Below are positions 1-11,504 of a stretch of 41,247 nucleotides of DNA, piece after piece (position 1 is the stretch's first letter; each line of letters opens with the position of its first letter). Under the pieces are notes generated by a model that was given only the letters and a program-made list of their open reading frames with translations, did not search any database and was not told the origin of the DNA. Source of the DNA: Endomicrobiia bacterium (lineage in GTDB: Bacteria > Elusimicrobiota > Endomicrobiia > DTEH01); assembly GCA_025060535.1 (NCBI GenBank), contig JANXCA010000008.1, forward strand, positions 1 to 41,247, given 5' to 3'. The translations under genes and the position numbers were made by a program.

Positions 1-96
1 AATGTCAATTTAAATTCTTGTATAATAGCTTCCTCAGCTGTTGTTTCAGATAGTATCACTATGTTTGATGGAACAATTATAAATATTCAATTATAG
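1..96 (+). CDS. Possible C-terminal end of an upstream protein (5' truncated); frame 1 reads NVNLNSCIIASSAVVSDSITMFDGTIINIQL*
   Basis: Frame 1 is open from base 1 to TAG at 94-96; too short to identify and could be chance. Confidence 0.25.
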   Translation, partial: NVNLNSCIIASSAVVSDSITMFDGTIINIQL

Positions 97-193
97 TTGT
101 GAAAATAGTGATATATGAGAGTTAGAAAGATAAAGATCTCAAAATCTATTTAAAAGATCTACAAAAAACTAAAATCAAAGGGGGAAGAAAAAA

Positions 194-2652
<2,459 letters not shown>

Positions 2653-2654
2653 CT

Positions 2655-4163
2655 ATGAATGAAAAAATTCAACCAATACAACAGATAATAGATATAAGAA
2701 AAGAAAAATTAAAAAAAATTTTAGAAAAAGGCATCAATCCCTACCCAAATTCATTTAAATATAACTATGATATTTTTAATATAATAACTAAATATTCTGA
2801 TATTTCAATAGGAGAAGAGCAACAAGAGATAATAACTACAAAAGGAAGGATTATCTTAAGAAGGGAGATGGGAAAAAGTATCTTCTGTACTATTCAAGAC
2901 TTTTCAGGAAAAATTCAAATATATCTAAAAAAAGATGTCTTGGGAGATGAAAAATTTAAATTTTTCATTGAATTAGTAGATATAGGTGACTTAATAGGAG
3001 TAACTGGAAATGTTTTTAAAACAAAGACTGGAGAACTTACAATTAATGTAAAAGAATATATATTGTTGTGTAAATCTTTAAGACCACTTCCAGAAAAATG
3101 GCATGGTTTAAAAGATCAAGAAACAAGATATAGACAAAGATATTTAGATCTAATAACAAATCATGAGGTAAAAGAAATTTTTTTAAAAAGAAGCAAAATA
3201 ATAAATACTATTAGAGAAACTTTAAATAAAAAAGGATTTATAGAAGTAGAAACTCCTATTATCCAACCACTTCCCGGAGGAGCAGTAGCTAGACCATTTA
3301 AAACATATCACAATGCATTAGGTGAAGAATTTTATTTGAGAATAGCTCCAGAACTTTATTTAAAGATGTTAATAGTGGGTGGAATGGAAAAAATCTATGA
3401 ATTAGGCAAATCCTTTAGAAATGAAGGAATTGACAGATATCATAATCCTGAATTTACAATGGTAGAGATTTATCAAGCCTACGCTGATTATAATGACATG
3501 ATGGAATTAACAAAGGAAATTTTTATAAATTGTTGCAAAGCTATAAATCATAAAGATGAAATAATATATACAGATGATGGTAAAGATTACATAATACAAA
3601 TTAATAACTTTCAAAAATTTTCTTTGGAAGAACTTTTTAATAAGTATGTTCAAATACCAATAGATGAATTTATAGAAGAAAAAGTTTCGCAAGAAATCTA
3701 TAAAAAATTAAACATAGAAATTTATGAAACTTTACCCAATGGAGAAAAAATAAAAAAAAGTAAAAAAACTTTAATTGATAACATTTTTGAGAAATATATA
3801 CAACCACATCTAATACAACCAACTTTTGTAATAGATTATCCTAAAGAACTATCTCCACTTGCAAAGTATAATTTTAACAACAAAAAAATTACTGAAAGAT
3901 TTGAATTTTATATAGCTACTAAGGAAATAGCTAATGCATATAGTGAACTTAATGATCCCATTGAACAATATGAAAGGTTTTTACAACAAACAGACGATGA
4001 AGAAAAAATGGCAATGAATTTAGAATTTATTACTGCTCTTGAATATGGAATGCCTCCTACAGGTGGTTTAGGAATAGGGATTGACAGATTATGTATGATA
4101 TTGACAAACACAAATTCAATAAGGGAAGTTATCCTATTTCCTTTACTTAAAACATTAAAATGA
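2655..4163 (+). CDS. lysS: Lysyl-tRNA synthetase, class II
   Basis: RYRQRYLDLI, FIEVETPIIQPLPGGAVARPF, GLGIGIDRLCMILTN. The track ORF starts at 2634 (GTG); the ATG at 2655 fits the family N-terminus (MNEKIQPIQQ...). Confidence 0.96.
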   Translation: MNEKIQPIQQIIDIRKEKLKKILEKGINPYPNSFKYNYDIFNIITKYSDISIGEEQQEIITTKGRIILRREMGKSIFCTIQDFSGKIQIYLKKDVLGDEKFKFFIELVDIGDLIGVTGNVFKTKTGELTINVKEYILLCKSLRPLPEKWHGLKDQETRYRQRYLDLITNHEVKEIFLKRSKIINTIRETLNKKGFIEVETPIIQPLPGGAVARPFKTYHNALGEEFYLRIAPELYLKMLIVGGMEKIYELGKSFRNEGIDRYHNPEFTMVEIYQAYADYNDMMELTKEIFINCCKAINHKDEIIYTDDGKDYIIQINNFQKFSLEELFNKYVQIPIDEFIEEKVSQEIYKKLNIEIYETLPNGEKIKKSKKTLIDNIFEKYIQPHLIQPTFVIDYPKELSPLAKYNFNNKKITERFEFYIATKEIANAYSELNDPIEQYERFLQQTDDEEKMAMNLEFITALEYGMPPTGGLGIGIDRLCMILTNTNSIREVILFPLLKTLK

Positions 4164-5371
4164 ATTTCACCACATATCTTGCTTTAAAATATTTAAAACC
4201 ACAAAAAGATAAATTTTTTTCATATCTATCTTTAATTATTTCGGTAGGTGGAATTTCTATAGGAGTATGTGCCTTAATTGTAACATTAGCTGTAATGAGT
4301 GGATTTCATCGTGAAATAAGAAACAGGTTAACATCTATATATCCTCATATAATAATAACTTCAAAAGATGCTATTCCTACAGAAATTCTAAAAAATAATA
4401 AAAATATATTAAATTTTTCTCCTTTTATTTATAGTCAAGCAATTTTAAAATTCAATGACCGAGTTATAACTACTGTTGTTAAAGGAATTGTATATGAAGA
4501 TGAGAAAAAAATAGTCAATATAGAAAAAATAATAAAATGGGGTAATATTCAAGGTACTTTAGAAAGAAATCATATAGTTTTAGGAAAAGAACTAGCTAAA
4601 AATTTGAATGTTAAATATGAAGATGAAGTAGTGATGATATTACCTACACAGATAATAACTCCATTTGGCAGTTTACCTTTAACAGAAAAATTTGTGGTAA
4701 AAGGCATTTTAAGTTCTGGAATTTTTGAGTATGATAATAATTTATGTATAATAGAATATCACAAAGCAAAAGAATTGTTCTTTGACAAAACAACTCAACA
4801 GCTAAATGGTGTGGATGGTCTTGGAATAAAAATTAGAAATGAACACAAAATAGAAAAAATAGTAGAAGAGTTAAGAAATCAATTTGGACCTTTTACTAAA
4901 GTTATCTCTTGGATAGAAATGAATTATAATTTGTTTGCTGCCTTAAAACTTGAAAAAACAATGATGATTATCATTGTAAGTTTAATAATTATAGTAGCTT
5001 GTTTTATAATTATGAATAATTTATTGCTTAAAGGAATACAAAAAAGTAAAGATATAGGTATTCTTATGGCTATTGGGATAGACAAAAAAACAATAAGAAA
5101 AATTTTCTTCTTACAAGGCATGACGATTAATTTATCAGGAATTTTTCTGGGATGTATTTTAGGATTTTTTTTAGGTCTTTTGATAAAACAATATCAATTT
5201 GTAAAACTTCCTAAGGAGATTTATTATATAGATAAAGTTCCCATATATTTTTCATTTGTAGATATTAGCATAACTTTAGCAATAGCTATAATTGTAGGAA
5301 TTATAGCTTCAATTTATCCAGCTTATAAAATTTCTCAATTTGATCCTGTAGAAATTATCAGATATGGATGA
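4160..5371 (+). CDS. lolC: LolC/LolE-type lipoprotein-releasing ABC transporter permease
   Basis: N-terminal TM followed by periplasmic domain and three C-terminal TMs; GISIGVCALIVTLAVMSGFHREIRNRL motif; adjacent to lolD-like ATPase. LolC versus LolE not distinguishable. Confidence 0.85.
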   Translation: MNFTTYLALKYLKPQKDKFFSYLSLIISVGGISIGVCALIVTLAVMSGFHREIRNRLTSIYPHIIITSKDAIPTEILKNNKNILNFSPFIYSQAILKFNDRVITTVVKGIVYEDEKKIVNIEKIIKWGNIQGTLERNHIVLGKELAKNLNVKYEDEVVMILPTQIITPFGSLPLTEKFVVKGILSSGIFEYDNNLCIIEYHKAKELFFDKTTQQLNGVDGLGIKIRNEHKIEKIVEELRNQFGPFTKVISWIEMNYNLFAALKLEKTMMIIIVSLIIIVACFIIMNNLLLKGIQKSKDIGILMAIGIDKKTIRKIFFLQGMTINLSGIFLGCILGFFLGLLIKQYQFVKLPKEIYYIDKVPIYFSFVDISITLAIAIIVGIIASIYPAYKISQFDPVEIIRYG

Positions 5372-6032
5372 ATTGATTGAATTAAAAGAAGTATATAAAA
5401 AATATAAAAGCTCTACTGATTGGGTTTTAAAGAATATTTCATTAAATATTTATAAAAGCACTATTATGTTTATATGTGGACCTTCTGGAGTGGGTAAGTC
5501 AACATTATTACACATAATAGGGCTAATGGACAAACCAGATAAAGGTGAAGTAATAGTAAAATTCTTAAAAGAAAATGATGCTTCAGATCTTGAACACATA
5601 AGACTATATAATATTGGCTTTGTTTTTCAATATCATTATCTAATAGAGAACTTGACTATAAAAGAAAATATACTTTTACCTAATTGGGCAAAAAAGCAAA
5701 GACATATTAAATTAGAAATGGATGATTATATAAAGGAATGTATAAAAGTTTTAGGAATAGAACATACATTAAACAGATATCCATATGAATTATCTGGGGG
5801 AGAACAACAAAGAGCAGCTTTAGCAAGAGCTTTAGCAAATAGACCCAAATTAGTAGTAGCAGATGAACCAACAGGAAATCTTGACCAAAAAAATGCTGAA
5901 AATGTTATTTGTTTAATAAAAGAACTTAGAAAAATTTATAATATATCTTTTGTTATAGCTACTCATAATATATCCTTGACTAAGTATGGAGACGAAGTTA
6001 TTCATTTGAAGGATGGAAAAATAGAAAGATGA
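5364..6032 (+). CDS. lolD: LolD-type ABC transporter ATP-binding protein
   Basis: Walker A GPSGVGKS, signature LSGGEQQRAALARAL, Walker B LVVADEPTGNLD; overlaps the permease gene. Confidence 0.88.
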   Translation: MDELIELKEVYKKYKSSTDWVLKNISLNIYKSTIMFICGPSGVGKSTLLHIIGLMDKPDKGEVIVKFLKENDASDLEHIRLYNIGFVFQYHYLIENLTIKENILLPNWAKKQRHIKLEMDDYIKECIKVLGIEHTLNRYPYELSGGEQQRAALARALANRPKLVVADEPTGNLDQKNAENVICLIKELRKIYNISFVIATHNISLTKYGDEVIHLKDGKIER

Positions 6033-6502
6033 ATAAGACCAACAATTTATCAAGAGAGTTTATGTTAGAAGCTATAAAAGAAGCTAAAAAAGCATATAAT
6101 AAAAATGAAGTTCCTGTTGGATGCGTAATTGTTTATAATGGTAAAATACTTTCTAAAGCTCATAATTTAAACATCACTTTGAATGATCCTACAGCTCATG
6201 CTGAAATCTTAGCAATAAAGAAAGCATCTAAAAAAATAAATAATTATAGATTAAATGATTGTGAACTATATGTTACATTAGAACCATGTCCTATGTGTGC
6301 CGGAGCTATAGTAAATGCAAGAATAAAAAAAGTATTTTATGCAATAGAAGATCCCAAAGCTGGCAGTTGCAAAAGTGTTTTAAATATTGTAAATAATAAT
6401 AAATTAAACCATCAAGCAGAAATTTATGGTGGAATATGTAAAAAAGAAGCTAAAAATTTACTTAAGAGATTCTTTGAAAGATTGAGAAATCAACGGGGGT
6501 GA
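6029..6502 (+). CDS. tadA: tRNA-specific adenosine deaminase
   Basis: Deaminase zinc motifs HAE (PTAHAEILA) and PCPMCAGAI; VPVGCVIVYNG N-terminus. Confidence 0.92.
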   Translation: MNKTNNLSREFMLEAIKEAKKAYNKNEVPVGCVIVYNGKILSKAHNLNITLNDPTAHAEILAIKKASKKINNYRLNDCELYVTLEPCPMCAGAIVNARIKKVFYAIEDPKAGSCKSVLNIVNNNKLNHQAEIYGGICKKEAKNLLKRFFERLRNQRG

Positions 6503-6863
6503 TGTGGGTTCGACAGAAAGATAAAAACAACTTCTGCGCAAGTAGTGGTTAGCCGAAGGGCCACTATAAAAATCGGCTAAACATAAGTGCAAACACTTAT
6601 GCATATGCTGCATAATTAAGCAGCTATATTCTGTAGCAAAGCCTGTAGCTACAGAATGAAGGAAACAGGCTCTTTCTACCTTGTTGTCCCTAGCAAGGTA
6701 GAAGAAACATAATTAGGGACTAGATATTAGTCAGTTGGTATGCTGACTAATATCGAATTTTAACATACCAGGTTTGTCTATTTTTCCAAAAAATAGACTA
6801 AACTTGTAGAGCAGAAGTTGTTTTTCTTTCTGGACGCGGGTTCGATTCCCGCCACCTCCACCA
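6495..6863 (+). ncRNA. ssrA: tmRNA (one-piece ssrA)
   Basis: 5' GGGGGTGATGTGGGTTCGACAG pairs with 3' CACCTCC-ACCA; T-arm GCGGGTTCGATTCCCGC; long helix 2 (ACAACTTCTGC/GCAGAAGTTGT); PK1 (AGTGG/CCACT with AGCCGA/TCGGCT); PK2 (ATTCTGTAGC/GCTACAGAAT with AGCCTGT/ACAGGCT); PK3 (TTCTACCTTG/CAAGGTAGAA with GTCCCTA/TAGGGAC); PK4-like element (ATATTAGTCAG/CTGACTAATAT with GGTATG/CATACC). Tag ORF 6589-6615 GCA AAC ACT TAT GCA TAT GCT GCA TAA = ANTYAYAA*, stop in the loop of GCTGC/GCAGC. Confidence 0.97.
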
Positions 6864-6901
6864 ATTTTAATTAATTTAAAGGAAATTTTCTTTAAGTTTT
6901 T

Positions 6902-8308
6902 ATGGAATTATTAAACATTTTTGCTAAAATACTATTTATAGCCAATGGAATAATTATATTTTTCTTTTTCCAAATCATAGTATATGGGATTTTTTCCTAT
7001 ATATATTATTTTAGACAAAAAAAGAAATTTCATCTTACTTTAGAAAAATTAGAAAATATTGCTAGTACACTAAATAAAGAACTCCCAGTCATTACTATTT
7101 TAATTCCTGCAAAAAATGAACGTGAGATAATTGGGACTACAATTGACAGATTTTTATCTTTAAATTATCCTAAAGAAAAATTAAACTTACTTATAATTTT
7201 AGATGAAAAAGAAGTTTTAACAACACCTTTTGAAGAGACCACACATTATGTAGTATATCAGAAACAAAACCATTATAATAAACTTTATGGGAGAGAAATT
7301 ATCATAGTTACATCTGTTCCTGTGGGTTTTGACGGTGAATATAAAGGTAAAATATTACCTACACCTGTAAAGTCAACTAAACCTCGAGCATTAAATTGGG
7401 GTTTAAATTTTATTCCTAGTTCTACTCAAATATTAGGATTTTATGATGCTGACGCATTTCCGGAAAGAGATACTCTTCTTTATGTAGCTTATAAATATAT
7501 AACAAAAAGTAGTAACTCTAACCTTCTACTTCAAGGTCCTGTAGTTCAAGTAAGGAATTATTTACATTTAGAACCCTTTAACAAAATCTACGCTGTTGCT
7601 CAGGCTATTACTCATGAATGGTATTTACCAGCATTGTTGTTATATCTTCCTTTTATAGGAGGGACTAATTTCTTTATAGAATATCATTTATTGTTAAAAG
7701 TAAAAGGATTCAATAAAAATGCGTTATCCGAAGATTTAGAATTAGGTTGCAGATTATTCGTTGAAACAAATACTTGGCCAGAATTTATGCCATATATAAC
7801 CACAGAACAAACTCCTCCTACATATAAAGCATTTTTTCACCAAAGGACTAGGTGGGCATCTGGTTATATACAAGTTTTAAAAGAAATATTGATTAAAAAG
7901 ACATATTTCAAAAAGAAATTTTTTATTTCATTTATGCTTATATTCTATGGTATTCTTCCATGGTTTGCTGCTCAAATTTTAACTATAACAACGATAGGAA
8001 TGTTGATTCTTTCATTTTCTGGACTCTCACATTTTTTTGAATTTTTACCATCTTATACAAAAATATTTCTTTTTGTGATGAATATAGGATATATATTATT
8101 TTTGTTGTATTACTTTAACTACGCTGTCAAAAAAATTTATATTATAGATAACGGAGAAAAAAAATATAAATTTATTTTAGAGTATCTTACTTTTTTGTTA
8201 ATGCCTATTGCTGCAGCATTAGGTACTTTACCTTATACTTATGGTTTTTTAATTTCTTTTTTTACAAATAACATTGAATGGAAAAAAACTATTAGAACAA
8301 AAGAATAA
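6902..8308 (+). CDS. Membrane glycosyltransferase family 2 (processive, BcsA/NdvC-like architecture)
   Basis: ITILIPAKNEREII, YDADAFPE (DxD), LSEDLELGCRL, QRTRW (QxxRW) plus N- and C-terminal TM segments. Confidence 0.85.
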   Translation: MELLNIFAKILFIANGIIIFFFFQIIVYGIFSYIYYFRQKKKFHLTLEKLENIASTLNKELPVITILIPAKNEREIIGTTIDRFLSLNYPKEKLNLLIILDEKEVLTTPFEETTHYVVYQKQNHYNKLYGREIIIVTSVPVGFDGEYKGKILPTPVKSTKPRALNWGLNFIPSSTQILGFYDADAFPERDTLLYVAYKYITKSSNSNLLLQGPVVQVRNYLHLEPFNKIYAVAQAITHEWYLPALLLYLPFIGGTNFFIEYHLLLKVKGFNKNALSEDLELGCRLFVETNTWPEFMPYITTEQTPPTYKAFFHQRTRWASGYIQVLKEILIKKTYFKKKFFISFMLIFYGILPWFAAQILTITTIGMLILSFSGLSHFFEFLPSYTKIFLFVMNIGYILFLLYYFNYAVKKIYIIDNGEKKYKFILEYLTFLLMPIAAALGTLPYTYGFLISFFTNNIEWKKTIRTKE

Positions 8309-8389
8309 TTTATTTTTTATATTTTTATTTTTTCAAATGTTGATTTTAAAATAATATTTTTTTAAAAAATTCCAAAAAAGAATTAATAA

Positions 8390-8462
8390 GGGCGCGTAGC
8401 TCAGCTGGCAGAGCGGCGGACTCATAATCCGTTGGTCGGGGGTTCGAATCCCTCCGCGCCCA
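8390..8462 (+). tRNA. tRNA with CAT anticodon (elongator Met most likely; tRNA-Ile2 not excluded)
   Basis: Acceptor GGGCGCG/CGCGCCC, D-arm TAGCTCAGCTGGCAGAGC, anticodon loop CTCATAA with stem GCGGA/TCCGT, T-arm GGGGTTCGAATCCC. 3' CCA not genome-encoded (followed by AAAAT). Confidence 0.95.
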
Positions 8463-8565
8463 AAATAAGATATTTTACATCCCTCCAGAAAGTTTTTATC
8501 TTTCCTATTTATTTAATGTAAAAAATTTTATATATAAATTTTTTAAACAAAATAAGGATAAGTTT

Positions 8566-10830
8566 ATGAAAATAAAAAATTTTGTTTTTTTGTTTCTATT
8601 TATCTTGATTAACTTCATCTATTCTCAAAAAATTGCAGAGATTGAATTTATAGGTTTAAGAAATGTTAAAGAATCAGAAATAAAAACAAAAATAAAAACA
8701 AAGAAGGGAAGTGTTTTCTCTCCTGAAAATGTTTCAGAAGATGTAAAAGAAATTCTAAATACAACAGAATATTTCGAAAACATAGAAGTAAATTTTGACA
8801 CTACAACTAAAAAACTCACCTTTAAGTTCTATGAAAGACCTTACATCAAAAAAATAGAAATAAGAGGGAACACTAAAATTTCTACTGGGAAAATCAAAGA
8901 AGAAATCCCTCTTAAAGAAAAAACTTTCTATGTTGAATCCAAATTACAAGAAAGTAAAGATAAAATTCTTCAACTTTATGATGAAAAAGGGTTCGTCTAT
9001 ACTACAATAAGAACAGAAGAAATAATTAATATTGAAACAAATCAAATGACTATTATTTTTCTTATAAATGAAGGTAAAAAAGTTAATGTAGAAAAAATAG
9101 AAATAATAGGCAATAAGTATATATCCAAAAGGAAACTTTTATCTTTGATGGAAATTAAAAAGAAAAAACCATTTAAAGAATCAAAACTTAATAATGATAT
9201 TGAGAAAATTAAACAGTATTACAAAAATAATGGATTTTATGATGTAAATATAGACACTCCAACTGTTATATTAGATGATACCCAACAAAAAGTAAAAATT
9301 GTTATAAATATATCAGAAGGTTCGAAATATAAGATAGAAAAAGTATTTATTGAAGGTAACACTGTTTATAGTAATAAATACCTTCTAAAATATGTAAAAA
9401 TAAAACCAAAACAATACTACAATCAGTCAGAGATAGATGAAACTATTCAGAACATATCGGAGCTTTATGGAGAAAAAGGGTATTTAGAGGTAAAAATTAC
9501 TCCAGAAATTATAAAGGATAAAATTAAACCTTATATTATAGTAAACTTTAAAATAGAAGAAGGTAGACAATTTTATGTAGACAAAATATATATAGAGGGT
9601 TTAACTACTACGAAAGAAGAAGTAATTACAAGAGAAATTTTATTAAAAAAAGATGATATATTTAACAGCAAAAAATTAAGAAGAAGTGTAGAAAAAATTT
9701 ATAATTTAGGTTTTATAGATGATGTAAAAGTTGAACCACAACCAGGAAGTACACCAAATAGTATTGATTTAAAATTTACAATAACTGAAGGAAGACCGGG
9801 TATGTTATCAGCAGGTGCTGGTTATTCTACTGTAGATAAATTAGTAGGAAATCTTCAAGTTTCTCATCTTAATTTGTTTGGTAGAGCACAAAGATTGAAT
9901 CTTTTATGGGAATTTGGTGAAAGAAGAAAAAATTATGAAATTTCATGGACAGAACCATGGTTTTTAAAAAGGCCTGTATCATTTGGAGTATCATTATATG
10001 ATTTAACAAGAATAAGAGAATACGCTCAAGAAGTAAATGCATACAAAGAAGAACGTCAAGGATTAGAGTTCAGAGTGGGTCCAAGAATATCCGACGTTTT
10101 AGGACTTTTATTTTCTTATTCTTATGAAAATGTTATCATATTTGACAGTAAATTTCCTCAAGACATACCGGAAGGAAAAAAACTCACATCAAGTTTTACT
10201 TCTCAGATTGTATATGATACTCGCGATAATATATTTGATCCATCTAAGGGTATAAGACAGTCTCTTTTAATTCAAGTAGCTGGATGGGGAATTTTAGGAG
10301 GAGATGTAAAATTTTATAAACCAATATTTCGTTCAGCATTTTTCATTCCGACTATTTGGAAGTTAGTTCTTTCATTTAATACCACATTAGGCTACATAGA
10401 GGGAATAGAAAACTTTGATTTAGATAAGGTAAAATATGAAAAATTCTATGTGGGAGGTGCAGAAACTGTAAGAGGTTATGGATATAGAAGTTTAGCTCCA
10501 GAAAATGGTGGAAGATTTATGTTTGTATTTAATTTAGAATATAAATTTCCAATAGTTCAAGAAAACACCAGAACTATTCTTCAAGGAGCTCTATTTTATG
10601 ATATAGGAGGCGCTTGGAATGAGTTTAAAGACATTAACTTCACTATTGGTTCTTCACAAAAATGGGAAGAACAAGGAATATGGGATAACAAACTAAAGCA
10701 TTCAGTAGGGGTGGGAATAAGATTTACAACTCCTATTTTCCCTATTCGTCTTGATTGGTCTTGGGCATTAAATCCACAAAAAGGCAAAGATCCACTTCAA
10801 TTCTGGTTTACTTTAGGACAAATGTTTTAA
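8566..10830 (+). CDS. bamA: Outer membrane protein assembly factor BamA (POTRA repeats plus Omp85 barrel)
   Basis: Signal peptide, repeated POTRA units (IEFIGLRNVKESEIK, IEIRGNTKISTGKI, IEIIGNKYISKRKL, VFIEGNTVYSNKYL, IYIEGLTTTKEEVI), barrel motif GGAETVRGYGYRSL, C-terminal FWFTLGQMF. Confidence 0.96.
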   Translation: MKIKNFVFLFLFILINFIYSQKIAEIEFIGLRNVKESEIKTKIKTKKGSVFSPENVSEDVKEILNTTEYFENIEVNFDTTTKKLTFKFYERPYIKKIEIRGNTKISTGKIKEEIPLKEKTFYVESKLQESKDKILQLYDEKGFVYTTIRTEEIINIETNQMTIIFLINEGKKVNVEKIEIIGNKYISKRKLLSLMEIKKKKPFKESKLNNDIEKIKQYYKNNGFYDVNIDTPTVILDDTQQKVKIVINISEGSKYKIEKVFIEGNTVYSNKYLLKYVKIKPKQYYNQSEIDETIQNISELYGEKGYLEVKITPEIIKDKIKPYIIVNFKIEEGRQFYVDKIYIEGLTTTKEEVITREILLKKDDIFNSKKLRRSVEKIYNLGFIDDVKVEPQPGSTPNSIDLKFTITEGRPGMLSAGAGYSTVDKLVGNLQVSHLNLFGRAQRLNLLWEFGERRKNYEISWTEPWFLKRPVSFGVSLYDLTRIREYAQEVNAYKEERQGLEFRVGPRISDVLGLLFSYSYENVIIFDSKFPQDIPEGKKLTSSFTSQIVYDTRDNIFDPSKGIRQSLLIQVAGWGILGGDVKFYKPIFRSAFFIPTIWKLVLSFNTTLGYIEGIENFDLDKVKYEKFYVGGAETVRGYGYRSLAPENGGRFMFVFNLEYKFPIVQENTRTILQGALFYDIGGAWNEFKDINFTIGSSQKWEEQGIWDNKLKHSVGVGIRFTTPIFPIRLDWSWALNPQKGKDPLQFWFTLGQMF

Positions 10831-10838
10831 AAAAAGTA

Positions 10839-11504
10839 ATGAAAAAAATATTATTTATATTACTCACTCTAATATTTATTTTTAACCACATCTCAGCTAT
10901 AGAAATTCAAACTCAAGATGTAAGAATAATAAGGGTAGGAGTTATAGATATAAATAAAGTCATCTCAGAATTTCCTTTAGCACAAAAAGCACAACAAGAA
11001 ATTGAATTATTTAAACAAAATAAACTTTCTGAATTATCTGTTATAGAAAAAGAACTCGAAGATGTTTTGAAACAACAAATAAATCTTACCACAGAAATTG
11101 AACAACTGAAACATCAAATCAAACAAATAGAAACAGAAATTCAGACTTCCACATTAACTATTTCCTCTACAGGAACTATTGTTAACGCAGATGAAAAATC
11201 TATAAGAATCCAACAAATAAAAGATGAAATTATAAAAAAACAAAAAAATTTGGAACAAATAGATCAAGCTATAACCGAAAAAAAAGAAAAAATAAAAAGT
11301 GAAAAAGAAAAAATAGAAAAAGAAATTGAAGAGAAAAAACAAAAATACGAAGTTGAAATTTATATAGAGTTATATAAAATTATTCAAAAAATAGCACAAC
11401 AAGAAAAACTTAACCTTATTATAGATAAATCCGGAATTTTATATGGGGAATCTCAAATAGACATCACACAAAAGGTAATAAATTTAATTAAAAAACAACA
11501 ATGA
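10839..11504 (+). CDS. OmpH/Skp-family periplasmic chaperone
   Basis: Signal peptide, VGVIDINKVISEFPLAQKAQQEIE, long coiled coil, C-terminal LNLIIDKSGILYG; directly after bamA. Track start 10755 overlaps bamA and is unlikely; ATG 10839 begins a signal peptide. Confidence 0.85.
   Translation: MKKILFILLTLIFIFNHISAIEIQTQDVRIIRVGVIDINKVISEFPLAQKAQQEIELFKQNKLSELSVIEKELEDVLKQQINLTTEIEQLKHQIKQIETEIQTSTLTISSTGTIVNADEKSIRIQQIKDEIIKKQKNLEQIDQAITEKKEKIKSEKEKIEKEIEEKKQKYEVEIYIELYKIIQKIAQQEKLNLIIDKSGILYGESQIDITQKVINLIKKQQ

Noticed and set aside
97-193. SAM riboswitch upstream of metK
   Set aside because: The leader is under 100 nt, AT-rich and lacks the conserved SAM-I/SAM-II/SAM-III core sequences I would expect.
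6864-8389. Genomic island integrated at ssrA or the tRNA gene
   Set aside because: No integrase, no duplicated attachment site of the tmRNA or tRNA 3' end seen, and a single metabolic gene between them.
8520-8544. AAAAAATTT-tatatat-AAATTTTTT hairpin upstream of bamA
   Set aside because: Pure A/T symmetry is common by chance in this composition; no further support.
10755-10838. Extended start for the OmpH/Skp ORF
   Set aside because: The extension overlaps the bamA C-terminus and would bury the signal peptide; ATG 10839 is preferred.
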